Notes: a model not told the origin generated them from the sequence alone. A stretch of DNA of 64,000 nucleotides from Miscanthus floridulus (GCF_019320115.1 NC_089584.1:72261533-72325532), one strand, 5' to 3'. Positions 31,939-44,373 are shown, numbered from the stretch's first letter. Numbers and translations are program-made.

Positions 31939-32876
31939 CTTTGTCTATTGCTTCCATGCTCTTTTTCCCAACTTCAATTCCCCCTTTATGAACTAAAAAT
32001 CCCAAAAACTCACCAGCCGAAACTCCAAAGGCACATTTGTTTGGATTCATCTTCAAACCATGCTTTCTTGTGCACTCCAGAGTTTTTCTTAAATCGGCTA
32101 AATGTCTTTCATGATTTCTAGACTTGACTACTACATCATCGATGTATATTTCTACAATCTTGCCGATCAGCTCATGAAAAATATAATTCATAGCTCTTTG
32201 ATAAGTTGCACCGGCATTCTTTAATCCAAACGTCATGACTATCCATTCAAACAAACCAATATGACCAGGACATCTGAAAGCTGTTTTTGAAATATCTTCT
32301 ATTGCCATAAAAATTTGATTATAGCCAGCATTACCATCCATAAAACTAATGACTTCATATCCTGCCGATGCATCTACTAGTAAATCGGCAACTGGCATTG
32401 GGTAACCATCCATGGGAGTTGCCTTATTAAGATTTCTGAAATCTATACAAACTCTCATTTTTTCCATTTTTCTTATATACCGGTACTATATTTGAAATCC
32501 ACTCTGCATACTTGCATGGCCGAATAAAGTTTGCTTCTATTAATCTTTCAACTTCCTTCTTTACATCGGCCAATACCTCCTCTTTGTATATCTTCCGTGG
32601 AGGTTGTTTGTAAGGACGAAATCCAGGTTTAATGGGTAATCGATGCTCAACAATGGAACGATCCAATCCAGGCATTTCTATGTAATCCCAAGCAAAACAA
32701 TCTTTAAACTCCTTCAACAGATTTATCAACTTTGATTTATATTCTGGGTCTAACTTCGCACTAATATACATCGGCCTTGGCTTAGAATCATCACCAACAT
32801 CAATTTCTTCCAATTTATCAGCCGACATAAAACCACGTCCCAACTTTCCTTTGTTGCCATCGACAGGATTTCCCAT
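31769..32876 (-). pseudogene. Reverse transcriptase of inner Tat element
   Basis: Two overlapping frames. 32427-32876 carries the N-terminal part (KDCFAWDYIEMPGLD, HRLPIKPGFRPYKQPPRK, VERLIEANFIRP, SNIVPVYKKNGK). 31769-32467 carries the palm (MRVCIDFRNLNKATP, FMDGNAGYNQI, WIVMTFGLKNAGATYQRAMN) with the catalytic YIDDVVVKS. The break lies in a homopolymer run near 32462, a typical one-base indel site. The FAWDYIEMPG block is typical of Tat RT. All key residues are present. Confidence 0.88.
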
Positions 32877-32885
32877 TAAAAATTA

Positions 32886-34609
32886 CTATGAGAGCCGACT
32901 GCTCGGATCGGCTGTTGGTCCTTCGCTGAAAACATTTACAGGACCTTCTTTCCACACTTTTCCGGAGAAACAATCAACGCCTTCATATTCCCAGTAGGTA
33001 GACTCTGTGGCAGCAACACTTACCGAATCATCAGCATGTACAATTTCAACATCATCTCCAATCCATTGAATGAGAATTTGATGCATGGTTGAAGGAATGC
33101 AGCAATTAGCATGGATCCAATCTCTGCCCAAGAGTAGACTATATGCCCCCTTGCCATCAATGACAAAAAAGGTAGTAATCAGAGTTTTTGATCCAATAGT
33201 CAGCTCGACATGGATAGCACCTCAGGGTATCAGGAAGGATTGCCAGCAAAGTCCCTAAGCACCATGTCAGTTTTCAACAATTCTTCATTAGTCATCCCAA
33301 GTTTCCTGAAGGTAGTATAAGGCATGATATTGATAGCAGCCCCTCCATCAACAAACATCTTGGTCAAAGGCTTGCCATTGACATATCCTTTTAAATAGAG
33401 TGGTCTCAAGTGACGATTCTTGATTGGTTTGTCAAAAACAGCTTGCTGTGTTAATACAAGCTGGGCCATCAAATCCTGACATTCACTTTCATCAAAATCA
33501 GAGTACACCTCTTCTTGGACATCTTGGCTTTCGGGAGCTATAAACTCTGATGGGAGGAAGAAAGCCATGCAAGCATTAGCCGAAGGACCACATCCATCAG
33601 GCTTCTTTTTAGGACGCCATATCTGCTTTGTTTCGGTAACTTCCAGTTCCAACTCCCTATTCCTCAACCGTTGCACTCTTCTTTTCTGACTTTTCCTCAG
33701 GCCTGGAGGACACCACTGTCCTATTTGCCATACGTATTTATAGAAGTCAGCTTCTTCATCATGCACTCTATCATGCATCCAACCTGAACCTGCAACTCTT
33801 TTCCTTTGCTGATTCTCAAAGTCATCTATTTTTAAGCGCCGATCATCTTCAGGAACCTTCGTTCCAAGTCTTTCATAGACGGGACGGCGGTTGACTCGAG
33901 ATTGCCTATACTCGGAGTACTGAGCACTACACTCCGGACAATTATTTCTTGCAGGCAACCTCAAGCCTTCATTCCAACAATGCCTAAAGAACGAACAACC
34001 CCAATGAGACTGCTCCTGTTCTGTCATGTATTCTTCTTGCTCCCTTCGGTATACCTCTTCCTCATACCTCCGGCTTTCTTCCAAAAACCATTGCTTCTTA
34101 CAGTATTCCTTCTCTTGTTCTCTCTGCCACTTGTTTAGCAAAATACGTGATGTAACTCTGGGTTTAGAAGTTTGACCATTCTCGGTTCGGCTATTCTGAA
34201 ACCGAACTCGTTGCTGCAGCTCTCTACTGGTGACTTGCCGATCCGGGTCAACAGTACCACTTTCCCTTGCTCTATCAGAAGTCAACACCTTCACCTTGCC
34301 TTTACCTTTGAGATCATTGGCAGAGACCATATTCACAGAGAAAGAAATCATATTTTGTGGAAAAGGCTGATCATCAATTTTCATCTTGCCATCAAACCTC
34401 AAATGTCCCTCTTGGATAGCTTTCTGGATTCGTATCCTGAACACTCGGCAATCATTGATAGAGTGAGAATTAGTGTTATGGAAACCACAATACTTTTTGT
34501 CTTTCACTCCTTCAGGACGTAGCATAGGATGTCCTTCTGGCAGCTTGATGCGTCCTTCCTTTATCAACAATGCAAAAAGTCCTGTCTGCTTTAGTAACAT
34601 CAAAATCAT
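32886..34609 (-). pseudogene. Gag C-terminal region and protease of inner Tat element
   Basis: 33230-34609 is open for 459 codons. It has CGFHNTNSHSINDCRVFRI (a Cys/His motif in place of a normal zinc knuckle), the VTSRILLNKWQ block, a Glu-rich helix, CPECSAQYSEYR, then protease with KMFVDGGAAINIMPY. After a frameshift near 33225 the protease continues as LLLGRDWIHANCC and MHQILIQW (32886-33190). The catalytic triplet is D-G-G in both Tat elements here, unlike D-T/S-G of most retropepsins. The N-terminal edge overlaps the previous gag frame by a one-base shift near 34578. Confidence 0.85.
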
Positions 34610-36098
34610 AGGTTCCCTTTTGTTGTTTCAACCAACGTTGACTAACTTGAGTGGGTTCCTTTGCCCAATTTAACTCAGCTGCAGCTATTTCATCTTCATC
34701 AATATACTCAGTCGCTTCATCCAAAAAGCCTTGATACACCTCATTAGTGGCATTGTTTTTCTGAAAGCGATTATCTCTCCTGAATCCTTGGGCTTGATTA
34801 CTCATAGCTGCTAAACGCTGTGCAAGTTGGCCAAGATCATCAAACTCTAAACCGAACAACTTCTCCTTGATATTCGGCAACATTCCTGCTATAGCTATTC
34901 CAGGTAGTTGATCATCTGGTAAATTTAGAGAATAACACATATTCTTGGTCTCCCTAAATCTGCGAAGATACTCCAATGGTGTCTCATTTGTTCTCATCCT
35001 CAGACTCATGAGATCAACCAACTTCTTCTCATTGGTACCCGTATAGAAATATGAATGAAACTTCTGCTCTAGTTCTGCCCATGTACCAATGGAATGAGCT
35101 GGTAGAGACGTGAACCGTGTGAAAGCTGGTCCTGTAAGAGACAAAGGAAAATATTGAATCCTCCAAGCTTCATCTGAAGCAGCTTCTCCAAGCTGCATTA
35201 AGTACCGACTGACGTGCTCTATGGTACTAGTATCATCTTGACCAGAAAACTTGGTCAAATCTGTTGGAGGCTTCACCCTTGGAGGCAATGCCACTCTGTT
35301 GTACCATTCTGGATAAGGAGACTTGTATGAATAGGATTGATTCTTTGGCTTCAAGCCGAACTAATTTTGCATCATATCAGCCATCCTGTGCATCAAAACA
35401 TAAATGCCTGGATCCTGATTTCCTTGTACTTGCATTCTAGAAGGCAATCCTGAAACACTTCTATACCCTGGATTTGGCACAGCATTGATAGCACTGTAAT
35501 CAGTAAATTCTTGATATCCATCTCCATACATATTCTTCTGCAATCTGTTTGATGCTGGAGAAACTCTATAAGCTGAAGGTGGCACTTCTCCTGTGGTACC
35601 AAATGTCACCTGACCATAGGTGGGATGTGATTGCTTTTCAATGTGAGTCAATCCACCTATATTTGAAGGCGACGCTACTTCTTTTCCAACAGGCTTCTCT
35701 TGATGCTTTGGAACATTGAAAAGCGTCGGCCCACTGAGTGGTCCAACATTTTCTTTGAAATATTTATCAACCATTGGACCAAAAGTACTGATCATGATTG
35801 CTCGAAAGGTATTCAGGAAAGCTGTGTGATGGTTTGTCATGGTTTCTCCCATAGCTTTATAAACTAGGGCTGCCATCTTCTGAGCATCCTCCTCTTCAGT
35901 GTAATCAGTTTGATGCGGAAGAAGAACCCTTGGCATTGACTGCTTTTGAAACACTTTATTGCTCTTGTTTTTGGAAAAAGACATCAAGCATTTCCGTTGG
36001 TATTGCTCACATGCTTGTAGCACTAAATCCTTGTAATTATCTGGCAATTCTGCCATGCTTACATCTAGAACATGATCATTGTTGATCTCAGACGCCAT
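34512..36098 (-). pseudogene. Gag N-terminal and capsid region of inner Tat element
   Basis: A single frame runs from Met at 36098 (MASEINNDHVLDVSMAELPD) to about 34578, broken once by an in-frame TAG at 35361-35363, where Gln fits (MMQN-stop-FGLKPKNQ). The first part (36098-35361) is the N-terminal domain. The second (35354-34512) has LTKFSGQDDTSTIEHVSRYL, FTRFTSLPAHSIGTWAELEQ and NETPLEYLRRFRETKN, the capsid core shared by plant Ty3 gag (retrotransposon gag family). It forms the particle shell. The rest of the frame is intact, so this TAG is either recent damage or a read-through site. Confidence 0.88.
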
Positions 36099-36111
36099 CT
36101 TGAACTAACAG

Positions 36112-36132
36112 GTGGTCCCACCGAGCGTGCCA
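36112..36132 (-). promoter_or_regulatory. Primer-binding site of inner Tat element
   Basis: TGGCACGCTCGGTGGGACCA on the minus strand, seven bases after the 5' LTR. The outer Tat element has the same site with two changes (38165-38185). The tRNA could not be identified from memory. Confidence 0.65.
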
Positions 36133-36139
36133 AAAAGTG

Positions 36140-37489
36140 TGTTGACACAAAATGTGACGCACTGTGCCTCACACACAGCAAGCCGAAAAGCGTAGCTTCA
36201 ATCGGGTTCCTGGGTGTTTCGTGATCCGGAAGCATGCCAGTCAGTTTGACCTAAAAACTAACAAGGGATAAAACAATTAAATGTCAAACCGGAACATGTC
36301 GGGTGATACCGGACAGTTCCACATATACGGCCCTGAAGCCACTTACAACGACATACGGCTATAGAGAGCTGTCTGCCAACAAGTTCATAAACCATTCGGC
36401 TAACCGTAAGGTGAATGCACGTAAAGACCTAATTGCCGAATGCATGTGCATGGGAAGACATGTTTGAACAAGTGAAATTAATTATGAGTTAATGCATAAC
36501 CAAGCTCGGCAATCCAGTCGAATTGGGGTCCACGAAGAAGGAACGTACAAATAAAAACGATTAAACTAAACCAAAACCTGCATCTGCCGCACGACACCTA
36601 GTTTTGTTAGAGCTTAAACGTGATTAACATGCATGAACCCGCAACATGTGACAATCTAGATTGAAGCAATTCAGCCATTATGAGCATGTTATCTATTTAG
36701 CAATGATCGTTGAAGCACGAATAAAACCACAAGAGAGATAAGGCCGAACAATATCAATCTAGATTGGGCAGAAGTGTGTTACAAATATATGAAAGGTTTA
36801 AAACATGCAACACTGGATAACTTAATGAATCTATTTAGATTTGCCATATCTAATATAGAGCCGATAACTATCTCGCTTTCACTAAGCATATTGAGCAAAC
36901 GCCTGCCGCACGGTATTTACTCATAAACAAAGCATAAGCGAAGACTTCTTGATTGTCAAGCAAAGATCCGCCGCACGACCATTGAAAACAAACAAGACTA
37001 CTTGCATCACGTCTAAATCCACCGCATGATACTAAACATGATAACAAGGTTGTCGGAACTTATGGAGGTCGACGGATCGATGATTCCTCTCGAAGAACTC
37101 GACGACACGACAAAAGACTCGAAAGTTGGCACGGGGCCGGTTGTATTGATTTGGTTGTGTACCCTTATTACAATGGTCGAGGGTCAATATTTATACCCTA
37201 GACAAAATGTGAGTCCTTAAGGACTATGATTTACAAAGGAACTTCTAAACAAACTTGGAAACTTACGATTCCTTACCCTAAACTTATAGATTCCTTTATT
37301 AATACAACTCTCATCTTTTGATCGGTCTTGCCTGCCATCTTCTGTTTTCCCGAATGGAGTTAACGCCTTCTAGAGTAACCGACCGCACAAGCATTTAGCC
37401 GACTGCTTGTGTTGTTTGCTGAACACCCTTCTTCCCGCATGTGGGTCTACCTGTCATCTTCCAGAATCGACCAAAATCTAGTGTTAACA
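36140..37489 (-). repeat. 5' LTR of inner Tat element
   Basis: 1,350 bp, paired with 26245-27602. Differences by eye are few single bases and small indels, for example GAAAAGCAGTAGC against GAAAAGCGTAGC. Confidence 0.95.
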
Positions 37490-37494
37490 GAAGT
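37490..37494. repeat. Target-site duplication GAAGT, right
   Basis: Pairs with 26240-26244. Confidence 0.93.
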
Positions 37495-38151
37495 ACTAAA
37501 TCTCCATTGAGCCAGTCATTGCGCAACATGTTGAGTAGCTAGAGAGGTTGGCTGTCGGACTGAATAAGCTTAGTTTTGTTAGATGAGCTGCTGAACTATC
37601 TAAGTGACAGGGGCATTTGGTGACTGTTGTGTTGGCGGTTGTCCCCTTGTCATCTAACCTTGCCCCCTATTGTTGGCAGGGCTTGACCTTGCCTCCTACT
37701 GATTGTAGGGTTTGACCTTAAGCTTGTCCTCCTAGAAGCTGCTGCACTGGTGGCTGTCCACCATTCAACTACTAACTAGAACCAGGTATGTTGCTTCCCA
37801 CAACTAAAGAATTAAAGCCATTGAAGTATGCCGGTCCCACCTGATCAACTAGTGCTCCAAAGAAAACTTCTTTCAAAACATTGCCAATTGTGTTGGCTAA
37901 CACCTTATTGTGATTTGTAAAGGCTTCGTGAACAATCTTGTGGACCAAATGGGCAGTAGTTCTTGCTTCAACATCTTTACTTTGTCCATGCAGGAGGATG
38001 CTTGGTAGTGGAGTCTTCTGGACAACTAAATCACGCATCCTGTTGTAGGACAGTGGACACTTCTCACGGAATTCCTTTGTTGCCTACTCAATGAGTGCTT
38101 TCTAATATCGGGCAGATCTTCAAGGTTGACCTTAAGGATCACTTCGTTGTC
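37495..38151 (-). pseudogene. Outer Tat gag, N-terminal part
   Basis: Starts at Met 38151 (MDNEVILKVNLEDLPDI), closely placed after the primer site, and continues out of frame as LVHKIVHEAFTNHNKVLANTI (37772-38038). The plan matches the inner Tat gag start (VLDVSMAELPD ... LVYKAMGETMTNHHTAFLNTF). A proline/glutamine-like region follows, up to the insertion point of the inner Tat element. Frameshifts and stops make it non-functional. Confidence 0.75.
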
Positions 38152-38164
38152 CATGTTGACAATT

Positions 38165-38185
38165 GTGGTCCCACCGGGCATGCCA
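38165..38185 (-). promoter_or_regulatory. Primer-binding site of outer Tat element
   Basis: TGGCATGCCCGGTGGGACCA on the minus strand, close to the LTR end at 38190. Confidence 0.65.
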
Positions 38186-38189
38186 AGAG

Positions 38190-40068
38190 TGTATGGATAG
38201 TGAAAAGTGATTGACCCACCATCGGAGAACACACAGCAAGCCGAGACAAACCACATGGAGCAGATCCTAAGCTCTCCCTAGACTTAGGAGGACACCGGAC
38301 CAGATGGTCGTGCCTAGGGAGTGCCAGTCAATTTGACCCTACAATTGACAAGGAGACAAGATTAATCAGTAATTTAAGGTGGAACATGCTAGTGTTTGTC
38401 CAGACAGTTCTAAATGTGCAGCTAAGTAGCCGATGATACAAGGCTATCGACTGGAGAGTCAATATCTAGCATGTTCATGATGCATGATAAGCAAGACGAG
38501 CATATCGGCAATTATCAGTTACTCAATTGCATAGATCTAAACAGCCGATGATCATGAAAACATGCAAAAAGGTGTAAGAAGTAGACGTGGAAGTATTAAA
38601 TGAGAAACATACTAGCTTTTAACCAGGACAAAAACAAGTAAAAGCATGTAAATAGCCAATATATTCTCAACATATGGGCTATCGGCTAAAATAGTCGATT
38701 CTAATGAAAGTAAAGTTGTAGCATACAGACATCCATCCGTTGAATGTGTATACATCCATACACTTATCAGATTCAATCTGCCATCTCTAACAGTGGGGAT
38801 ATGAGCTAGACTGATGCAACTATGATAGAGATAATAGGTTAAACCCTCAAAGCATATGAATCTATACATGCTTAATGGGATCGTGAAAGCATGCTACGAT
38901 CATGGAAGAATAGACAATCGACTAAATAGCCGATGCAGACATAGCATGTAGCCAGGGGCTATGTTTGACCATAAGCAAGACTTGCTATTTAACAATCTTC
39001 GATCTATAGTGCTAACAGTGGGGGTCGACCAGGTCGATGGCAGTCATAATAGCAGTTCTAGACTAGATTTCATTAACTAGCAAGCCTTACCTAGGGCTAA
39101 ACACGTCCTGACCACGTGCTATCTTCGATCAAGATTGGATCAAAATGTCTAAGTTAACCAAAACCATCGTCGAAGTGAGATGTAAACAGGTAAAAGCAAC
39201 AGGACGATGAATCAAAGAAATATAAAGTCGATCTGTTTCAATCTTAATTGGGCAAGGGGTGATTTTGTTACAAATAGTAGGAAACTAATTGTAAAAAGAT
39301 CGATAACTAGCAAATCTATTAAAAGATGGCAAGGAAGCCCTACCAATCTTAATAGATTTAGCCAATAACTAATCCATATCAAAATTTGTACGAGATACGA
39401 GCTGGACCAATGCAACCATACAAATTTTGATAAGAATTGAGGGTAACTTGTAGTAGATAATTGTAAGAGATACGAGCTGGACCAATGCAACCTTACAATT
39501 AACCAATGATAACTAACTTATACCGTACTTGCAAGAGATCAGACTTAACCAAGGGCAGCCCTACAAACAAAATATAAGTGGTGACGGATACTCACAAACA
39601 AATCAGAGGTCAAACTTAACTGATGGTAGCCCTGCTTGCCGAAGAACTCACCGAGATCTACTCTACTCCTACTCCTAGGGGGTGGCATAAGCCAAAAGGT
39701 AAAGGTATAGGTTTTTGATTGATCGCTGAGATGTCTATTACAATAGCTAGGGTTCAATATTTATACCCGAGGCTCGACTATGAGTCCTGGTCGAACAAGG
39801 CTGATCTCAAACTTGGAAAAAGAAAAATGAAGCTTCCTAAATTGTGATAACTTGGGCCTCAATCTTTCCTTTCTATGAAGTCCGACACGTCTTCTTGGTT
39901 CGTGCCTTGTCGTTCTTCCCAATGGGGCCCATTCCCTTGAAATGATGGCATCATCTTATCTAGTTGATGGCAATATAGTTAGCCAATCTTTGCCGAATAT
40001 TTTGGCTTTCCTTAATAAGCTTTTGACCTCATGGTCTCCTTATCTCGAACCAAATTTTGGTGTCAATA
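38190..40068 (-). repeat. 5' LTR of outer Tat element
   Basis: 1,879 bp, from TGTATGGATAG to GGTGTCAATA (plus strand). The minus-strand start is TATTGACACC, one base away from the TGTTGACACC of the other copy. It is complete, unlike the 3' LTR. Confidence 0.88.
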
Positions 40069-40304
40069 GAATCAATGGCATTGTAGATGGTGTTGAGTGC
40101 CATTATGTAGCATTGCTTGTTGGCCTTGTCATTGTTGGTGAGATTGTCTGGATCAAAATTCACATAGTCACTCTCGGTCACATCCCACACTTGGTCATTG
40201 ATTGAACCAAGGTACATCTTTATCTTTCTCTTCCAATAATCATAGCATGTGCCATCAAAGAATGATGGTTTGCCCCTCACATGGTTAAACACAATTTGAG
40301 CCAT
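40069..40304 (-). pseudogene. Copia gag N-terminus, cut by the outer Tat insertion
   Basis: From Met 40304, about 78 codons: PSFFDGTCYDYWKRKIKMYLGSINDQVWDV, in two blocks around FFDGT and YWK, is the N-terminal motif of plant Copia gag (DUF4219/UBN2 type). The frame runs straight into the Tat LTR at 40068, which marks the insertion site. The rest of this Copia element is not in the window. Confidence 0.8.
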
Positions 40305-40364
40305 CTTTTCACACCGAGGTTGTTAAGCCTTCAATCAAACAGTGACCACAGCTCTAATACCACT
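40305..40364 (-). promoter_or_regulatory. Leader and primer-binding site of minus-strand Copia
   Basis: On the minus strand CAAGTGGTATTAGAGC follows the LTR end, the tRNA-Met-type primer site with one change. The gag ATG is about 60 bp further on. Confidence 0.85.
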
Positions 40365-42428
40365 TGAAAGGTCCAAATATGGCTAGAGGGGGGTTGAATA
40401 ATCTATTTAAAACTCTACAAAATGACTAGAGCAATTTGTTAGTACGCTAAACAGCGAAATGCAATTTGCTCTAGCTCTATAAGGGTTGCATGCCACCTAT
40501 CCAAACAATTCTAGTTACTATGATCACTAAGCACACAAGAGCTAAGTCACTACTCACTAAGAGCTCTCAACAACACTATACTAAAGAGCTCCACTAGGTG
40601 AAACTAAGGTAGCTAGCAAGCTCTCAAAACTAGCTACACTAAAGAGCTTGCTACACAACTAGTTTGCAAGAATATAAAGGAGTGAGTAGGGTGATTATAC
40701 CGCCATGTCGAGGAATGAACCAATCATAATATTAAAGCCAACCAATCACTAGGAGAAATCCAATCACAAGATGACACAAGATTTTTCTTCTGAGGTTCAC
40801 GTGCTTGCCGGCATGCTAGTCCCTGTTGTGTCAACCAACACTTGGTGGTTCGGCAGCTAATAGGTGTTTCACAAACCTAGTCCAACAAATGGATGCTGCA
40901 AGAACCTACCCACAAGTGAGATAACTCAATGACATGAGCAATTTACTAGCGTTGCCTTTGGTGCTCCGCTGAGAAAGGCACAAGACCCCTCACAATCACT
41001 GAGAGACAGCCACGAACAATCACCAACTCATGTTGATGCTCCTCTACTATTCCAAGCCATCTAGGTGGCGGCATCCACTAAGAGAAACAATAAATCTACA
41101 GCTATAATAATCCCCAAGTGCCACTAGATGCAATCACTCAAGCAAATGCACTTGGAATCACTCCCAATCTCACTGTGATGATGAATCAATGATGGAGATG
41201 AGTGGGAGGTGTTTGCTTGAACTCATAAGGATGTTAAGTATGTCAAAGTGCTAAGAAAGTGAGCCCTAAGATGGCCAACCCCTTTAAATAGGTGGCCTCA
41301 AAGAATAGAGTTGTTGGCTCTGCGTAGACGCGACCGGACACGCCGACCGGACTCACCTCAACATCCAGTCGCTGGAGTCCGATCAACCAATGGCCGCCAT
41401 GTGACCTACCTTTGAACTGCAGCCGCTAGATCTCAATGGTCACTTGCAGATCACTTGTGTTGTTAAAGTGTGACCAGATGCGCTGCTCAAGTGACCAGAC
41501 TCACGACAACATAGAGTCTGGTGGAGTACAGAAAGTACCCCGAGAGGTTTTTCTTGGACTAGACGCGTCCGGTCAGAGGTGACCTGATGTGCCCTAGCGT
41601 CTGGTCTCCACTCTGCTCCTCTAGGCGTGCCCACAAAGCTTGCGTCAGCATACATCAACACTGACCTGACGTAGCCCCTGCGTGTCTTGTCACGTGATGT
41701 CTCCCACATCCGATCATGCCATCGAGCGACACCCTCTCTGTGTGCCATGACCTGATGCTATGCTGAGTCAAGTCCCAAGTCTAGTTAGGACTTGTTCCTC
41801 TCGGCCAGCGCTCATGCCACCTAGGGTACATTGACCGAACATGTTCGGTCAAGCCGAGACTAGCGTTCGGTCACGTACAATGATCCCTTTTCCTTTTTCT
41901 AACTCCTCAAACTCTTCACCCTTGCTTCCAAGTTGCTAACCATAGTGTGTACAACTCATGTGCTCGTGTGTTAGAATTTTTCAAAGAATTTTACAAGGGT
42001 CAAGGTTAGCACACTAGGTTTCTAAATGCATATGCAAGAATCATGGCACCTAGTGGCACTTGATAATCGCTTAGCCAAAGATTTCCTCTCTATGGTGTCT
42101 TGAGTGCAAACCAAAAAATGGTATCTTGAGTGCAGCTATCGTTCCAAAACCACTCACACCCTCTATGGTGTCTTGAGTACAAACAAAAAATGGCTCCTAC
42201 AATATACCTTTGCCTTGAGCCCATTTTTGTTTTTCTCTTTCTTCTTTTCCAAATGTGAAGCACTTGATACATCTTTTTATGGCCATCACCTTCACCATGA
42301 CCATCATCTAGCTCCACCACTTGGATTGAACTACCTTATCTAATTCACACACTTAGATCAAAGGTTAGTCTTAGGTTTCAACAATTATGCAAAACCAAAC
42401 TAGGGCTTTTAGCTGGGGCGCCCTTTCA
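40365..42428 (-). repeat. 5' LTR of minus-strand SIRE/Maximus-like Copia
   Basis: 2,064 bp, TGAAAGGTCC to GCGCCCTTTCA. It adjoins the primer site and the gag fragment. It resembles in layout the plus-strand LTR at 42481-44360 (TGAAAG...CTTTCA ends, C-rich tract near the primer site), but is a different subfamily. Confidence 0.88.
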
Positions 42429-42480
42429 ATCCCCGCAACATGCCCTGAGCGGTAGCATGATGGCAGCCGTGCAGTAAAGG
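42429..42480. other. Spacer between two head-to-head Copia LTRs
   Basis: 52 bp of unassigned sequence, perhaps the original target DNA. No gene. Confidence 0.5.
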
Positions 42481-44360
42481 TGAAAGCTCTAGTTTAGTTT
42501 TGGTGAATTGATGAAACTCTAAGTGCTAACCTAGTTTATCAAGTGATCATGAGATAGGTAGCACATTCCAAGTGGTGAAGCAAACAAAGATCATGACATG
42601 ATGATGGTGATGCCATGGTGATGATCAAGTGCTTGGACTTGAAAAGAAGAAAGAGAAAAACAAAAGGCTCAAGGTAAAGGTATAAATGGTAGGAGCCATT
42701 TTGTTTTGGTGACGAGACACTTAGTGAGTGTGATCACATTTAGGATCGATAGCCATACTATTAAGAGGGGTGAAACTCATATCGAAATGCGGTTATCAAA
42801 GTGCCACTAGATGCTCTAACTCATTGCATATGCATTTAGGATCTAGTGGAGTGCTAACACCCTTGAAAATGTTTGTGAAAATATGCTAACACATATGCAC
42901 AAGGTGACACACTTGGTGGTTGGCACATTTGAGCAAGGGTAAGGAACTTCACTAGCGGAGTGTCCACCCATAGAGTGCGGATATTCCAACGGTGCCACCG
43001 GTGCGTCTGGTCTATAGAAGCAGCGAAGACGCTGGCGTCGATCTCTCACCGGACACTGGGTCACTTAGTGACTGAATGCTAGAGGGTTGCATCCGGTCCT
43101 GCTAACATGGCAGTGCATAGAGGAGACGCCGAGTGACCAAACACTAGGTGAGTCCGGTCGAGCTTGACCAGACGTGTCTGGTTGTGATTTCTCGCTTCTG
43201 GATGCTTACTAGAAACGATCGGACGCTGAGGTCCAATGTCCAGTCACTTCACAGTAGCGCGTTCAGTCATCAATTGACCATTGGGATCGAGCACTCAATA
43301 TAAGAAGAGAGGGGACATGTGTTGTGCATCGCATGACTAGACGCTGGGGTCTAGCGTCCGGTCAATCTGACCAGAGCATCCGGTCGCCTTGTGTTCAGTG
43401 CAGTAAGGAGCCCAATGGCTCTATTCATGGGGGCTCCCTATTTAAGCCCCATGGCTGGCTCAAGCTCACTCTCTTGGCCATTTGCATTGACATAGCAACC
43501 TTGTGAGCTTAGCCAAAGCCCTCCCACTCATCTCCATCATTGATTCAACATCTTTGTGAGATTGGGAGTGAATCCAAGTGCATTGCTTGAGTGTTTGCAT
43601 CTAGAGGCACTTGGTGTTCATGTTTTGCTATGGGATTTGCTTGTTACTCTTGGTGGTTGCCACCACCTAGATGGCTTGGAGCAGCAAGGATCATCGAGCG
43701 AAGGTTGGTGATTGTCTCTGGCTCCGATCGTGGTGATTGTGAGGGGTTCTTGACCTTTCCTTGGCAGAGAGCCAAAAGGTACTCTAGTGAATTGCTCATG
43801 GCCTGTGTGATCCTTATCTTGTATTGGTTGTGCGGCACCCTATTGAGGGTTTGGCGTGTGAAACCAATTAGCGCGTGAACCTCCAAGTGATTGAATCACC
43901 ACAACGAGGACAAGCTTGTCGGCAAGCAAGTGAACCTCAATAAAAATCATTGTGTCATCATTTGATTTCGAGGTGATTGGTCTTCATTGGTTTTCATTCT
44001 TGTGATTGATTGGTTCATTCCTTGACATAGCGGTACAACTATCTTGCTCTCTCTCTCTCTTTACATTACCACAAACTAGTTGTCAAGCTCTTTAGTGTAG
44101 CTAGTTGTCAGAGCTTGTTAGTTTGGTTAGTGTGGCTCTTTAGTTAGCCTTTGAGAGCGCACTAACTTAGTGTAGTTCCATAGTCATTGTGTGGTTAGAA
44201 TCTATAGAAACTAGAATTGTGGTAGGTGGCTTGCATTTTTAGTAGGCTAGCGCAACACTTGCTTCGCCTCATAATTGTCTAACCGGTTTGCTAAGTGTTG
44301 TTGTAGGAATTTTTAATAGGCTATTCACCCCCCCCCCCCTCTAGCCATTAGGACCTTTCA
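42481..44360 (+). repeat. 5' LTR of plus-strand Copia
   Basis: 1,880 bp from TGAAAGCTCTAG to GGACCTTTCA. A run of 12 C at 44328-44339 lies close to the end, as in related elements. Confidence 0.92.
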
Positions 44361-44362
44361 AG

Positions 44363-44373
44363 TGGTATCAGAG
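44363..44373 (+). promoter_or_regulatory. Primer-binding site of plus-strand Copia
   Basis: TGGTATCAGAG, matching initiator tRNA-Met, two bases after the LTR end. Confidence 0.92.

Larger units (their letters stand above)
26245..37489 (-). mobile_element. Inner Ty3 Tat-lineage element with antisense plant-mobile-domain gene, no integrase
   Basis: An 11.2-kb element on the minus strand with LTRs at 26245-27602 and 36140-37489, TSD GAAGT and ends TGTTGACAC/GTTAACA. Sense order: primer site, gag, protease, RT, RNase H, second (archaeal-type) RNase H. The double RNase H is diagnostic of the Tat group. No integrase follows; the space up to the 3' LTR is filled by a plus-strand plant-mobile-domain gene. 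The LTRs are very similar by eye, so the insertion is fairly recent despite the missing integrase, which implies mobilisation in trans or a recent loss. Confidence 0.9.
2222..40068 (-). mobile_element. Outer Ty3 Tat-lineage element, minus strand, split by two nested insertions
   Basis: An LTR retrotransposon read from right to left. Its 5' LTR is at 38190-40068, primer-binding site at 38165-38185, gag in three pieces (37495-38151, 24527-26239 and up to 8951), protease region at 7854-8400, antisense genes at 4459-7421, and truncated 3' LTR at 2222-3851. The reading frame resumes across the two nested insertions, with matching 5-bp TSDs AGGAT and GAAGT. No RT, RNase H or integrase is left between protease and the antisense genes, so the copy is non-autonomous. 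The LTRs differ visibly, including about 130 bp missing from the left one, so this is an old insertion. It lies in the gag of a minus-strand Copia element at the right end; the left junction is lost. Confidence 0.85.

Noticed and set aside
42090..43886. Short ORFs in the Copia LTRs
   Set aside because: Non-coding LTR sequence; no domain and no conserved frame between the two LTR types.
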